Source: Streptomyces sp. CB02980 (GTDB lineage Bacteria; Actinomycetota; Actinomycetes; Streptomycetales; Streptomycetaceae). Taken from it: 64,000 bases of DNA. Positions 9,101 to 15,780 of the stretch are shown here, piece after piece. Below the pieces are notes generated by a model. That model was given only the letters and a program-made list of their open reading frames with translations, did not search any database and was not told the DNA's origin. The stretch lies in NCBI RefSeq assembly GCF_014451325.2, contig NZ_JACSCH020000005.1, positions 116,648 to 180,647 on the forward strand. Reading direction: 5' to 3'. Numbering within the stretch: position 1 is the first letter of the stretch; the number at the start of each line of letters is the position of its first letter. The translations under genes were made by a program, and so were the position numbers.

Positions 9101-9708
9101 CGGGTGGGCGCCTGCTCCTGCGGGGCCACGGGGACGCCGTGCGCGGGGGTCCCGGTGAGCTGGTCCAGCGGGATGCCGTGGGCCGGCGTGCCCATCGCCG
9201 GGCCAACCGGGACTCCGTGCGCGGGAGTGCCGGCGAACTGGTCCAGGGGAACGCCGTGGGCCGGCGTGCCGACGAGCGGGACGCCGTGCGCCGGGGTGCC
9301 CAGCGGGACTCCCTGCGGCGGGGTCTGGTGCTGCGGGGCCGTGAGGACGTCGGCGAGGGCGACGGCGTCCAGCGGGGCCGTGAGCGGGTCCGGCAGCGGG
9401 TCGGTGAGCGGGTCACCGATCACGGCCGGCGCCTCGGGGGCCACCTGGTGCACGGCCGGCACGCCCTGGTTCGGGAGCACGGGTGCCGTCAGCGGCGGCA
9501 CGGCGACCGGGGGCGCGGGCGGGACGCCCGGCGGGTGCTCGCTCCAGGCGCCCTGGGCGCCCGGCATCAGCAGAAGGTCGTCGTCCTCGGTGGTGTGCTC
9601 GGAGGGGTCCAGGAAGGTGTACGCGCCCGGTGCGGGGATGCCCGGCTGCTCGACCATGCCTGCGTTCTCCGGCAGCCCCTCGCCCGGGACCTGGCCGGTG
9701 TCCGTCAT
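6196..9708 (-). CDS. cobT: BluB-CobT fusion with a long Pro/Ala/Glu-rich N-terminal extension
   Basis: A 1170-residue protein in three parts. Residues 1 to about 600 are low-complexity Pro/Ala/Glu sequence, including five TPAHGVP repeats (about 133-194). Residues about 600-815 are a BluB-type flavin destructase (MRERRDIRKGF, APSVGHSQPWDF, GVGWVSFFDE), which makes 5,6-dimethylbenzimidazole from FMN. Residues about 820-1170 are CobT, which joins that base to nicotinate mononucleotide to give alpha-ribazole phosphate; FAGDHGVHAQGVTPWP and the catalytic Glu region DLRLGEGTGALLA are intact. The fusion therefore makes and activates the B12 lower ligand in one chain. The start is an ATG at 9706-9708 after GAGGGG. 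Confidence 0.9.
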   Translation of the reverse strand: MTDTGQVPGEGLPENAGMVEQPGIPAPGAYTFLDPSEHTTEDDDLLLMPGAQGAWSEHPPGVPPAPPVAVPPLTAPVLPNQGVPAVHQVAPEAPAVIGDPLTDPLPDPLTAPLDAVALADVLTAPQHQTPPQGVPLGTPAHGVPLVGTPAHGVPLDQFAGTPAHGVPVGPAMGTPAHGIPLDQLTGTPAHGVPVAPQEQAPTRHGYEPGILDTGAHEAAGRDSGSVDLSGVRVPPPAPAPQPARRPLHMGPPVPEAGGVVLSLADRGPAAAPAPAPQPAPVPAPEPLVATGPAPMPVRNPGPPTGGPEYFEIAQDQQLAPQGAEPWAAQPQEPEAPQAPELPAETVVPQSGQFVQVEGNVPTTPHLAPSPAPEPTPGPEEPSEPEAPVAVEETAPEAPAETPEVQAVVPAPREGEPTAEAPEPAPAEEPVAVPEAEQVPEAEPQPEEQPEPVAEAVAEAPAEPVAAIEEQPAQEQLPEEAPVEAVAEEIPFVPEEAPEALPEPTPESETEAAPAAEAPQAEEPAPVEAEAVAPEAEAVAPEAPAEAEEAAPEAPEVVEEAAPEAPEAPEVAEEAAPEAQPETAPVAEDTEESESAPAPGYDDAEREAVLRVMRERRDIRKGFRSDPIPHEVLLRVLEAAHTAPSVGHSQPWDFVVIRSAETRQTMHELAQRQREAYAKSLPKARAKQFKELKIEAILDTPVNIVVTADPTRGGRHTLGRYTQPQMAPYSSALAVENLWLAARAEGLGVGWVSFFDEREMVRALGLPEHLEVVAYLCVGYVDEFPEEPELMQAGWSKRRPLAWVVHEETYGRRALPGEEPHDLLQETIANIRPLDAKALGEAWERQKRMTKPAGALGMLEIIAAQLSGLSRVCPPPIPEPAAVAIFAGDHGVHAQGVTPWPQEVTGQMVANFLGGGAVCNAFANQVGAEVCVIDVGVASELPATPGLLPRKVRPGTADFTTGLAMTRDEVLAAIEVGIETARDLVAAGNKALLTGEMGIANTTASAALISVYTGVDPTEVTGRGTGINDETHARKVDVVRRALDLHKPDPADPIGVLSAVGGLEHAALVGLILGAASLRTPVILDGVSTGAAALVARAIAPESLAACIAGHRSAEPGHVAALNKLGLRPLVDLDLRLGEGTGALLALPLVQSAARAMHEVATFDSAGVTEK
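9127..9312 (-). repeat. Five TPAHG(V/I)P coding repeats in the CobT extension
   Basis: The coding sequence repeats GTPAHGVPL-type segments five times with variable linkers (VL, DQFA, VGPAM, DQLT), at residues of about 133-194. Unit spacing alternates between about 10 and 15 residues. The period keeps the frame, so it is a protein-level repeat. Confidence 0.85.
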
Positions 9709-9725
9709 GCGTACCCCTCGCCCAT
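9705..9725 (-). promoter_or_regulatory. Possible 6-codon upstream ORF coupled to cobT
   Basis: On the minus strand GAAGGAG precedes an ATG (9723-9725) that opens a six-codon frame, MGEGYA. Its TGA overlaps the cobT ATG as ATGA. The cobT ribosome site GAGGGG lies inside this mini-frame. This would let translation of cobT depend on the upstream initiation, but expression is unproven. Confidence 0.45.
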
Positions 9726-10056
9726 CGCTTGTGCTCCTTCAGACCTGCGCCCGTCGACAAGAACGAGCGCGCGCGCCGCGCGGCACGAAGGACACGCGGA
9801 CACCCACACATTGTCGCGGCCCCGGGCCCTCGTGGCAGGGAGATTTGCCACGGTGCGCTGTGGACTGCGCCACGTCGCGCGGTCCCCCCTTGTCGCGTAC
9901 CACGTCAGCGGCGCAATGTGGCCACCAATTCAGGACATTGACGAACGAAGCGCCGAACATCCGGATGCGGTACAACAATCGGCCAGCCTACCTGCCCCGG
10001 CGGGCGGCACGGTCACGGGTGGGGGGTGCCGGGGCTGGGCCTGGGGGGTGCCGGGA
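9709..10056. other. Leader region of cobT
   Basis: About 350 bp lie between the end of cobL and cobT, both on the minus strand. I looked for a cobalamin riboswitch (B12-box GCCACTG-like core) and found none. A promoter is presumably here. Several short G-rich direct repeats lie just after the cobL stop (10015-10056). Confidence 0.5.
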
Positions 10057-11289
10057 CTAGGCGTGGGGGGTGTCGGTCCTGCGGCCGGAGAGCAGGAAGA
10101 CGACCGAACGCTCGCGTTCCGACCAGTCGTGCGGATCGAGTCCGACGGTCTGGAGGAGCAGGCTCTCGACGGTGTAGCCGCCGTCGGCGAGGGCGGCGCC
10201 GATCGCCTCGGCCTCGTCCCGGGTGGAGGCGTGGGCGACGATGCGTTCCGGCCGTCGGTCGGTGCAGGCGGTGACGACGGCGACCCCGCCGGCCGCGACG
10301 CGGACGACATCGGGTTCGGGCAGGCTCTCCAGGACGTGCGGGGCCCGGCCGCGCACGGCCTGCAGCGGTACGCCGTGACGGCGGGCGGCCTGTTCGGTGC
10401 GGGCGCAGGCCGTCGGGTCGAGATCCACGGCGATGACGGCGGCGCCGAAGCGGGCGGCCTCGACGGAGAAGGCGCCGCCCGCGCAGCCGATGTCCCAGAC
10501 GAGGTCGCCGGTGCGGGGCCCGAGGCGGGCGAGCTGGGCGGCGCGCAGCGACGGGTCCTCGCCCGCGCGGGTCCGGGCGCCGCGCCCGGCGGGGTCGTAC
10601 TCCTCCGTGGGCAGGCCCCAGCCGCGGACCGGGGGCGCCGCCGGGTCCTGGCCCATCAGCCAGGGGGCGGCGGGGGCCCCGCCCGCGGTGCCGCCGATGA
10701 CGAGGACGACGTTCGGGTCGCGCCAGCTGTGGTCGGCGGCCGTGTCGGAGGTGAGGACGGAGACCTGTTCGCGGTCGGTGCCGAGCTCCTCGCAGACGAC
10801 GAAGGTGCGGTGGACGCCGTCGAGGAGCAGGGCGAGTTCGGCGGGCCCCGCGCCGGGCGAGGTGAGGACGGCGACCTTGGGGTGGGCGCGGCAGACGTTG
10901 ACGGCGCGGCGCAGGGTGCGCTGGTGGGCGACGACGATCCGGGCGTCCTCCCAGGGCATCCCCGCGCGGGCGAACGCGGCGGCGACGGAGGACACGGCGG
11001 GGACGACCTCGACCTCCAGGCCGTGTTCGGGGGCGCGCAGGGTGCGGACGACACCGAAGAAGCCGGGGTCGCCGTCGGCGAGGACGACGGCGGTGCCGCG
11101 GTGGCCGGCGATGCGGCGGGCGGCGAGGTCGACACTGCCGAGGCGGATGCGTTCGGCGCCGGGCGGGACCTCGGGCAGCGCCAGATGGTGGGCGGCGCCC
11201 GCCACCAGGGTGGCGGCGGAGAGCGCGGACCGGGCCGCCGCGGTGAGGGGCGAGCCGTCCCAGCCGATCACCGTGACGCGGTCGGCCAT
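10057..11289 (-). CDS. cobL: Precorrin-6Y C5,15-methyltransferase (CbiE-CbiT fusion)
   Basis: A 410-residue fusion in the corrin pathway. The N-terminal CbiE half (1 to about 200) has the SAM-dependent tetrapyrrole methylase fold: VTVIGWDGSPLT, VVLADGDPGFFGVV and VVPAVSSVAAAFARAGMPW. The C-terminal CbiT half (about 210-405) has a class I methyltransferase motif, DLVWDIGCAGGAFSVEAARF, and performs C15 methylation with decarboxylation. Together they act late in building the corrin ring. The ATG at 11287-11289 starts MADRVTVIG. It lies upstream of the BluB-CobT gene on the same strand with a 348-nt gap, so the two may be transcribed separately. Confidence 0.92.
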   Translation of the reverse strand: MADRVTVIGWDGSPLTAAARSALSAATLVAGAAHHLALPEVPPGAERIRLGSVDLAARRIAGHRGTAVVLADGDPGFFGVVRTLRAPEHGLEVEVVPAVSSVAAAFARAGMPWEDARIVVAHQRTLRRAVNVCRAHPKVAVLTSPGAGPAELALLLDGVHRTFVVCEELGTDREQVSVLTSDTAADHSWRDPNVVLVIGGTAGGAPAAPWLMGQDPAAPPVRGWGLPTEEYDPAGRGARTRAGEDPSLRAAQLARLGPRTGDLVWDIGCAGGAFSVEAARFGAAVIAVDLDPTACARTEQAARRHGVPLQAVRGRAPHVLESLPEPDVVRVAAGGVAVVTACTDRRPERIVAHASTRDEAEAIGAALADGGYTVESLLLQTVGLDPHDWSERERSVVFLLSGRRTDTPHA

Positions 11290-11356
11290 TCGTCGTCTCC
11301 TGGTGTCGTCGCAGGTCGGGGGCGTGCCGAGCGTACCCCGGGTGGGGCCGCGGGGC

Positions 11357-11992
11357 TCAGCTCCAGTCGGTGTACGAGGAGTATCCGGCCTCGGCCATCT
11401 GGTCGGCGACGCCGTCGAGGTCCTCGGGGAGGAGGCCCCAGACGATGAAGTCGGTGCGCAGTTCGGTCCAGCTGCCGTCCTCGGTGCGGGTGCGGGCTAT
11501 GCAGGCGTTGCGGAGGACGCCCTCGCTGATGCAGCCGATCTTCTGGGCGACCTGCTGGGAGGCGGTGTTGTCGGCGGCGGTGCGCAGTTCGAGGCGCTCG
11601 AACTTCTGGTCGCCGAAGAGCCACTGGGCGGTGGCGAGGGCGGCTTCGGAGGCGTATCCCTCACCGCGGGCCCAGGGGGCGACGATGTAGGAGATCTCGG
11701 TGGAGCGGACCTTCCAGTCGGTCTTGGCCAGCTGGATGAGGCCGACCAGGCGCTGGGTGAGGAACTCGGTGACGGCGAGGTCGATGCCCCGGCCCGCGGC
11801 GCGTTCGGCCGGCGCGTACTCGGTGATCCAGCGGCGGGCGGCGGCCTCGGTGAAGGGCTGGGGCACGGCGGTCCAGGCGCCGACGAGTTCGTCGTTCATC
11901 ATCTCGGCGAGGGCGGGGGCGTCCCCCTCCTCGAGCGCGCGCAGCACCAACCGGTCCGTGTTGATGGAGATGTCCGGAAAGGTGGTAGTCAT
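11357..11992 (-). CDS. GNAT-family N-acetyltransferase (RimJ-like)
   Basis: A 211-residue acetyltransferase resembling the RimJ/RimL branch that modifies protein N termini or small amines. The N-terminal strand ISINTDRLVLRALEEGD is typical, and the acetyl-CoA loop reads VAPWARGEGYASEAALATAQ, followed by LELRTAADNTASQQVAQKIG, the usual GNAT helix. The substrate is unknown. The ATG at 11990-11992 has GGAG at 6 nt, which decides this start over upstream candidates. It is followed by cobL on the same strand and preceded by the terminator of the met operon. Confidence 0.85.
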   Translation of the reverse strand: MTTTFPDISINTDRLVLRALEEGDAPALAEMMNDELVGAWTAVPQPFTEAAARRWITEYAPAERAAGRGIDLAVTEFLTQRLVGLIQLAKTDWKVRSTEISYIVAPWARGEGYASEAALATAQWLFGDQKFERLELRTAADNTASQQVAQKIGCISEGVLRNACIARTRTEDGSWTELRTDFIVWGLLPEDLDGVADQMAEAGYSSYTDWS

Positions 11993-12099
11993 GCGCAGCT
12001 CCATGCCGTGGACCGTCCGAATCGACCGTGAACGCACAGCATGCAGCATGTGGGCGCCGGTGCGCATGGCCGGGTCGGTGTCGGGTGGGGGGTGTGGCG

Positions 12100-12134
12100 A
12101 AGGCCCCGCGCACCGGACGGGGTGCGGGGGCCTT
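12100..12134 (-). terminator. Terminator downstream of metQ
   Basis: The arms AGGCCCC-GCGCACC and GGTGCGGGGGCCT form a stem of about 13 bp with a short loop. It lies 55 nt past the metQ stop and upstream of the GNAT gene, so it should end the metN-metI-metQ transcript. Confidence 0.75.
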
Positions 12135-12188
12135 CTGCTCAAGGACTGTACGGGGGAACGGGTCTGACGGTCCCTCGGACGCCGGAGC

Positions 12189-13016
12189 CTACTTGGCGGC
12201 GCCGAAGGCCGGGATGACCGAGCCCTTGTAGGTGTCCTCGATGTACTTCTTCACCTCGGGCGAGTTGAGGAGCTTGGCGAGCTTCTGCACGCGGGCGTCC
12301 TTCTCGTTGCCCTCCTTGACGGCGAGGAAGTTGGCGTACGGGTTGCCGTCCGCCTTCTCCAGGGCGATGGCGTCCTTGGCCGGCGAGAGCTTGGCCTCGA
12401 TGGCGTAGTTGCCGTTGATGACGGCGGCGTCCACGTCGCTCAGGGCGCGGGGCACGGTGGCGGCCTCCAGCTCCTTGAACTCCAGGCCCTTCTTGTCGGT
12501 GATGTCGGAGAGCTTGGCGTTGGTGCCGACACCCGGCTTGATGGTGATCAGGCCGTTCTCGGCGAGCAGCTGGAGCGCGCGGCCGCCGTTGGTGGTGTCG
12601 TTCGGGACGGCGATGGTCTGGCCCGCCTTGATGTCCTTCACCGACTTGATGTTCTTGGAGTAGAGGCCCAGCGGCTCCAGGTGGACGTTGACCACCGGGA
12701 CGATGTGGGTGTCGTTCTTCTTGTTGAAGTCGTCGAGGTACGGCTTGTGCTGGAAGAAGTTGGCGTCGACCTGGCCGGTCTCGGTGGCGGTGTTCGGCAG
12801 GACGTAGTCCGTGAACTCCCGCACCTCCAGCTTCAGGCCGGCCTTCTCGGCCAGGTTGTCCTTGACGTAGTTGAGGATGTCGGCGTGCGGCGTCGGGGAC
12901 GCGGCGACGACGAGTGCCTTGGAGTCGCCGGCGTCGGCGCTGCCGCAGGCGCTGAGGCCGAGGGCGAGGGCGGCGGTGGCGGCGATACCGGCGGTGAGCT
13001 TGATGTTCTTACGCAC
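12189..13016 (-). CDS. metQ: Methionine ABC transporter substrate-binding lipoprotein
   Basis: A 275-residue NlpA/MetQ lipoprotein. A basic start VRKNIK and a hydrophobic stretch lead to the lipobox LSAC, so Cys is lipidated and anchors the protein outside the membrane. The mature domain follows the family closely: VVAASPTPHADIL, KPYLDDFNKK, IAVPNDTTNGGRALQLL and VINGNYA line the substrate pocket. It captures methionine and delivers it to MetI/MetN. The GTG at 13014-13016 after GAAAGAGG is chosen; an upstream ATG at 13059-13061 would give an implausible signal peptide. It is the last gene of the operon, 93 nt after metI. Confidence 0.93.
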   Translation of the reverse strand: MRKNIKLTAGIAATAALALGLSACGSADAGDSKALVVAASPTPHADILNYVKDNLAEKAGLKLEVREFTDYVLPNTATETGQVDANFFQHKPYLDDFNKKNDTHIVPVVNVHLEPLGLYSKNIKSVKDIKAGQTIAVPNDTTNGGRALQLLAENGLITIKPGVGTNAKLSDITDKKGLEFKELEAATVPRALSDVDAAVINGNYAIEAKLSPAKDAIALEKADGNPYANFLAVKEGNEKDARVQKLAKLLNSPEVKKYIEDTYKGSVIPAFGAAK

Positions 13017-13109
13017 GAAGAGTGCCTCTTTCCGGTGGTGCGGTGGTCGCCTGGACAACAAGTCCGGGCTGTTCTTCGAAGGACGAAGTCTGGGGTGGCC
13101 GGGGAGCCG

Positions 13110-13778
13110 TTACGCGGTACGGCCCCGGCGGGCGAGGAGTCGTACGACTCCGTCGCCGATGAGCTGGACGACGGTCACGATCAGAACCAGGATCACGATG
13201 GTGACCAGCATGAACGTGGTGTCGAAGCGCTGGTATCCGTAGGTGACGGCCTTGGAGCCGAGGCCCTCGCCGCCGACCGCGCCGGCCATCGCCGAGTAGC
13301 CGATGAGGACGATGACCGTGGTGGTGACGCCCGCGATCAGCGAGGGCAGGGCCTGCGGGAGCAGCACCTTGCGGACGATGGTGGGGATGCCGCCGCCCAT
13401 GGCCTGGACGGCCTCGACGAGCCCGTGGTCGACCTCGCGGATGGAGGTCTCGACGAGGCGCGCGAAGAAGGGGATGGCGCCGATGGCGAGCGGCACGATC
13501 ATCGCGGTGGGGCCGATGAAGGTGCCGACGACGAGGGTGGTGAAGGGGATCAGGGCGATCAGCAGGATGATGAACGGCAGCGAACGTCCGATGTTCACGA
13601 TCGCACCGACGACCTTGTTGACCGGCAGGTTCTGCAGCAGGCCGCCCTTGTCCGTGAGGACGAGGAGGATGCCGAGCGGCAGGCCGCCGAGCACGGTGAC
13701 GACGGTGGCCCACAGGACCATGTAGAGGGTGTCGAGGGTGCCCTGCTCCAGCAGTGGCTGCATCTCGGACCAGGTCAC
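13110..13778 (-). CDS. metI: Methionine ABC transporter permease
   Basis: A 222-residue permease with about five membrane helices, for example LYMVLWATVVTVLGGLPLGI and LPFIILLIALIPFT. The cytoplasmic coupling loop EAVQAMGGGIPTIVRKVLLP matches the EAA motif that contacts MetN. The GTG at 13776-13778 overlaps the metN stop as GTGA, so translation is probably coupled. The last residues are basic (RLLARRGRTA). It forms the channel for methionine import. Confidence 0.92.
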   Translation of the reverse strand: MTWSEMQPLLEQGTLDTLYMVLWATVVTVLGGLPLGILLVLTDKGGLLQNLPVNKVVGAIVNIGRSLPFIILLIALIPFTTLVVGTFIGPTAMIVPLAIGAIPFFARLVETSIREVDHGLVEAVQAMGGGIPTIVRKVLLPQALPSLIAGVTTTVIVLIGYSAMAGAVGGEGLGSKAVTYGYQRFDTTFMLVTIVILVLIVTVVQLIGDGVVRLLARRGRTA

Positions 13779-14842
13779 TTGGCACCTTCCTTCACGAGCA
13801 GGGTCGCCGCGTCCTGGACAACCGTTTCTTCGGTGAGCGTCTCCTCGACGACCTCGACCTGGAGGCCCTGCTCGCGCAGGAAGCCGACCGGGACGACGTT
13901 GTCCTCGTACCGTCCGGGCAGTTCGATCCGCATCCGGCCGATCTGCCTGCCGCCGACGGTGTCCATCGCCGCCCCGAGGATCGAGATGTCGATGTTGTAC
14001 GTACGGGAGAGCTGCGAGATCACCGGCTGGGTCGCGGCGTCGCCATGGAAGGTGACGTCGACGACCGTGCGGTCGGGGCCGGTGTGGGCGCCGCTGACCG
14101 GGAAGAGCTCGGCCGCCAGCTGGGATCCGGGGGTGGCGAGCAGTTCGCTCACGGTGCCGGACTCGACGATCCGTCCCTTCTGCATCAGCGCGGCCGAGTC
14201 GCAGATCGTCTTGACGACGTCCATCTCGTGCGTGATGAGCAGGACGGTGAGGCCGAGCTGCTGGTTGAGGTCGCGCAGCAGCTGGAGGATGGAGCGGGTG
14301 GTCTCCGGGTCGAGGGCGCTGGTGGCCTCGTCGGAGAGGAGGACCTTGGGCTCGCCGGCCAGGGCGCGGGCGATGCCGACGCGCTGCTTCTGACCGCCGG
14401 AGAGCTGGCCCGGGTAGGACTTGGCCTTGTCGGCGAGGCCGACCAGGTCGAGGAGTTCGAGGGCACGGCGGGAGCGCTCGGCTCCGGAGACGCCGAGGAT
14501 CTCCAGGGGAAGCTCGATGTTGTCCTTCACCGTGCGGGAGGACAGCAGGTTGAAGTGCTGGAAGACCATGCCGATGCTGCTGCGCGCCCGGCGCAGGTCC
14601 TTGCCGGCGCGGCGGCCCTTGCCGGCGAGGGCGGTGAGGTCCACGCCGTCGACGGTCACGGTGCCGGAGGTGGGGCGCTCCAGGAGGTTGACGCAGCGGA
14701 TGAGCGAGGACTTGCCGGCGCCGCTCTGGCCGATCACGCCGAACACCTCGCCCTCGCGGACGTGGAGGTCGACACCGTCCAGAGCGGTGACCTGTCGGCC
14801 GCGCGACTCGTAGACCTTGGTCAGGCCCGAAGTGGTGATCAC
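13775..14842 (-). CDS. metN: Methionine ABC transporter ATP-binding protein
   Basis: A 355-residue ATPase. Walker A is GVIGQSGAGKSSLI, the signature is LSGGQKQRVGIARAL, and Walker B runs into LLSDEATSALDPE with H-loop LITHEMDVV. The C-terminal 100 residues form the NIL domain, which in the family binds methionine and inhibits transport when the cytoplasm is replete. The GTG at 14840-14842 opens VITTSGLTKVYES. No good ribosome binding site is visible; a perfect hairpin lies about 22 nt upstream, suggesting translation is controlled. It is first in the operon with metI and metQ, preceded by a Cys/Met-rich leader frame. Confidence 0.93.
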   Translation of the reverse strand: MITTSGLTKVYESRGRQVTALDGVDLHVREGEVFGVIGQSGAGKSSLIRCVNLLERPTSGTVTVDGVDLTALAGKGRRAGKDLRRARSSIGMVFQHFNLLSSRTVKDNIELPLEILGVSGAERSRRALELLDLVGLADKAKSYPGQLSGGQKQRVGIARALAGEPKVLLSDEATSALDPETTRSILQLLRDLNQQLGLTVLLITHEMDVVKTICDSAALMQKGRIVESGTVSELLATPGSQLAAELFPVSGAHTGPDRTVVDVTFHGDAATQPVISQLSRTYNIDISILGAAMDTVGGRQIGRMRIELPGRYEDNVVPVGFLREQGLQVEVVEETLTEETVVQDAATLLVKEGAK

Positions 14843-14856
14843 AGGGGATTTCCGTC

Positions 14857-14913
14857 ACTGTCGAGTGCACGACGCGGGGTCCGTCGTGCACGGGGCATTC
14901 GTCTTCGGACAGT
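14857..14913 (-). promoter_or_regulatory. Perfect hairpin just before metN (possible translation or transcription switch)
   Basis: On the metN strand GTGCACGACG (14882-14891) pairs perfectly with CGTCGTGCAC (14865-14874) around a 7-nt loop. An outer ACTGTC/GACAGT pair (14908-14913 with 14857-14862) extends the stem. There is no U-run, so it is not a classic terminator. Its position next to the start suggests control of metN. Confidence 0.6.
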
Positions 14914-15051
14914 CAGGCGCACGGAGGCCGGTCCGGCGGGTGGCCGGGAGTCTCGGCGGTGCGCGGGGCGGGCACGGTCCATCGCCGGAAGGCGGGAGGA
15001 ACGGCACGGCCGTCGGTCTCGCTTCGGGGCGTGAGACTCAGGCGGGGGCCC

Positions 15052-15138
15052 TCAGAAGGCGCACATTCGACACATACAACGAGCACCGGGCGTGGGGATC
15101 GCCTCGGTCGCAAGGATGCGGCTGCTCGTCGTGGTCAT
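15052..15138 (-). CDS. Cys/Met-rich leader peptide upstream of metNIQ (28 aa)
   Basis: A 28-codon frame ends in the residues ARCMCRMCAF. Three Cys and two Met codons fall within six positions near the stop, and the codons TGT, CGT and CGA in that stretch are rare in this genome. It lies about 210 nt upstream of metN on the same strand with no gene between. The ATG is about 5 nt past TACTTA, a good -10, and has no ribosome site, fitting leaderless translation. Actinobacteria are known to use Cys-codon leader peptides to regulate sulfur genes; this one could sense both Cys- and Met-tRNA charging. That role is inference. Confidence 0.6.
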   Translation of the reverse strand: MTTTSSRILATEAIPTPGARCMCRMCAF

Positions 15139-15143
15139 GTCTG

Positions 15144-15149
15144 TAAGTA
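15144..15149 (-). promoter_or_regulatory. Candidate -10 element of the metNIQ leader
   Basis: On the minus strand TACTTA lies 5 nt before the leader-peptide ATG at 15138, so transcription would begin at or next to the start codon. No convincing -35 hexamer is seen upstream. Confidence 0.45.
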
Positions 15150-15415
15150 AAGCATGCGCAGGTGCGAACGAAAGGGGGCTGTCCGAATAGCGGACGTCAT
15201 TGAGACGCCATGCGGACACTCCGGAGGCCTTCGTTCCGCCCGCTTTCCCCGTGTGGCCTGCGGGGACGGACACCTCGCGCCGGGGCCCGCGAGGTGTGCG
15301 CCGGGGACGTCACCGGCGCCGGCTGTGGCCAAGGCCACGGTCCGCGCGCGTGCCCGCGGCGACGGCCCGGGGGGCGAGCGCATCGGGCCATTCGCACCGT
15401 AATACCCTCGGGCGC

Positions 15416-15778
15416 ATGCTTGACGCCCTGACGGTCGCGGTCTCCGTGGCCGCGCTCGCCCTCGCCGCCTGGTGCGGCTTCGCCGCCTTCCGCGACCAGT
15501 CGACCAAGGACTGGCACTTCATCGGCATGGCCGTGGTGACCTTCCTCGTCCTGGTCCAGCTGATCGTCGGGATCGTGCAGCTGACGCGCGGCGAGAAGGC
15601 AGAGGAGGGCGCGACGATCTTCGTCGCCTATCTGCTCGGGGCGCTGTGCGCGGTGCCCATCGCCGGCTTCATGTCGCTCGCGGAGCGCAGCCGGTGGGGT
15701 TCGGCCACGGTGGCCGCCGGCGCGGTCGTCCTGGCCGTGCTCGAAGTGCGTCTCTACGACATCTGGACGGTGGGCTGA
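15416..15778 (+). CDS. Four-helix integral membrane protein (120 aa)
   Basis: An unrecognised membrane protein with four hydrophobic segments: residues of about 4-24 (TVAVSVAALALAAWCGFAAF), 35-55 (FIGMAVVTFLVLVQLIVGIV), 67-85 (TIFVAYLLGALCAVPIAGF) and 95-112. A charged RGEKAEEG loop lies between helices two and three. The ATG at 15416 lies 10 nt after a TAATAC -10 hexamer with no ribosome site, so the mRNA may have almost no leader. It is followed 2 nt later by a second small membrane protein gene, suggesting the two products act together. Function is unknown. Confidence 0.75.
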   Translation: MLDALTVAVSVAALALAAWCGFAAFRDQSTKDWHFIGMAVVTFLVLVQLIVGIVQLTRGEKAEEGATIFVAYLLGALCAVPIAGFMSLAERSRWGSATVAAGAVVLAVLEVRLYDIWTVG

Positions 15779-15780
15779 CC

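Larger units (their letters stand above)
14914..15415. other. Regulatory intergenic region metN / membrane protein pair
   Basis: This stretch between divergent genes holds the met leader peptide, its RNA-pairing segments (14948-14954, 15016-15020, 15033-15039) and, on the plus side, a TAATAC -10 element at 15400-15405 about 10 nt before the next ATG. I find no SAM riboswitch core. Confidence 0.55.

Noticed and set aside
9709..10056. Cobalamin riboswitch before cobT
   Set aside because: No B12-box core or conserved adenosylcobalamin-binding segments were found on the coding strand.
6112..11448. A very long plus-strand open frame (1778 codons) opposite the cob genes
   Set aside because: It is the antisense reflection of high-GC third-position codons. 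It lacks a ribosome site and family motifs, while the minus strand encodes clear BluB-CobT and CobL.
14843..15200. SAM-I riboswitch before metN
   Set aside because: The conserved S-box core sequences are absent; the leader peptide explains the region better.
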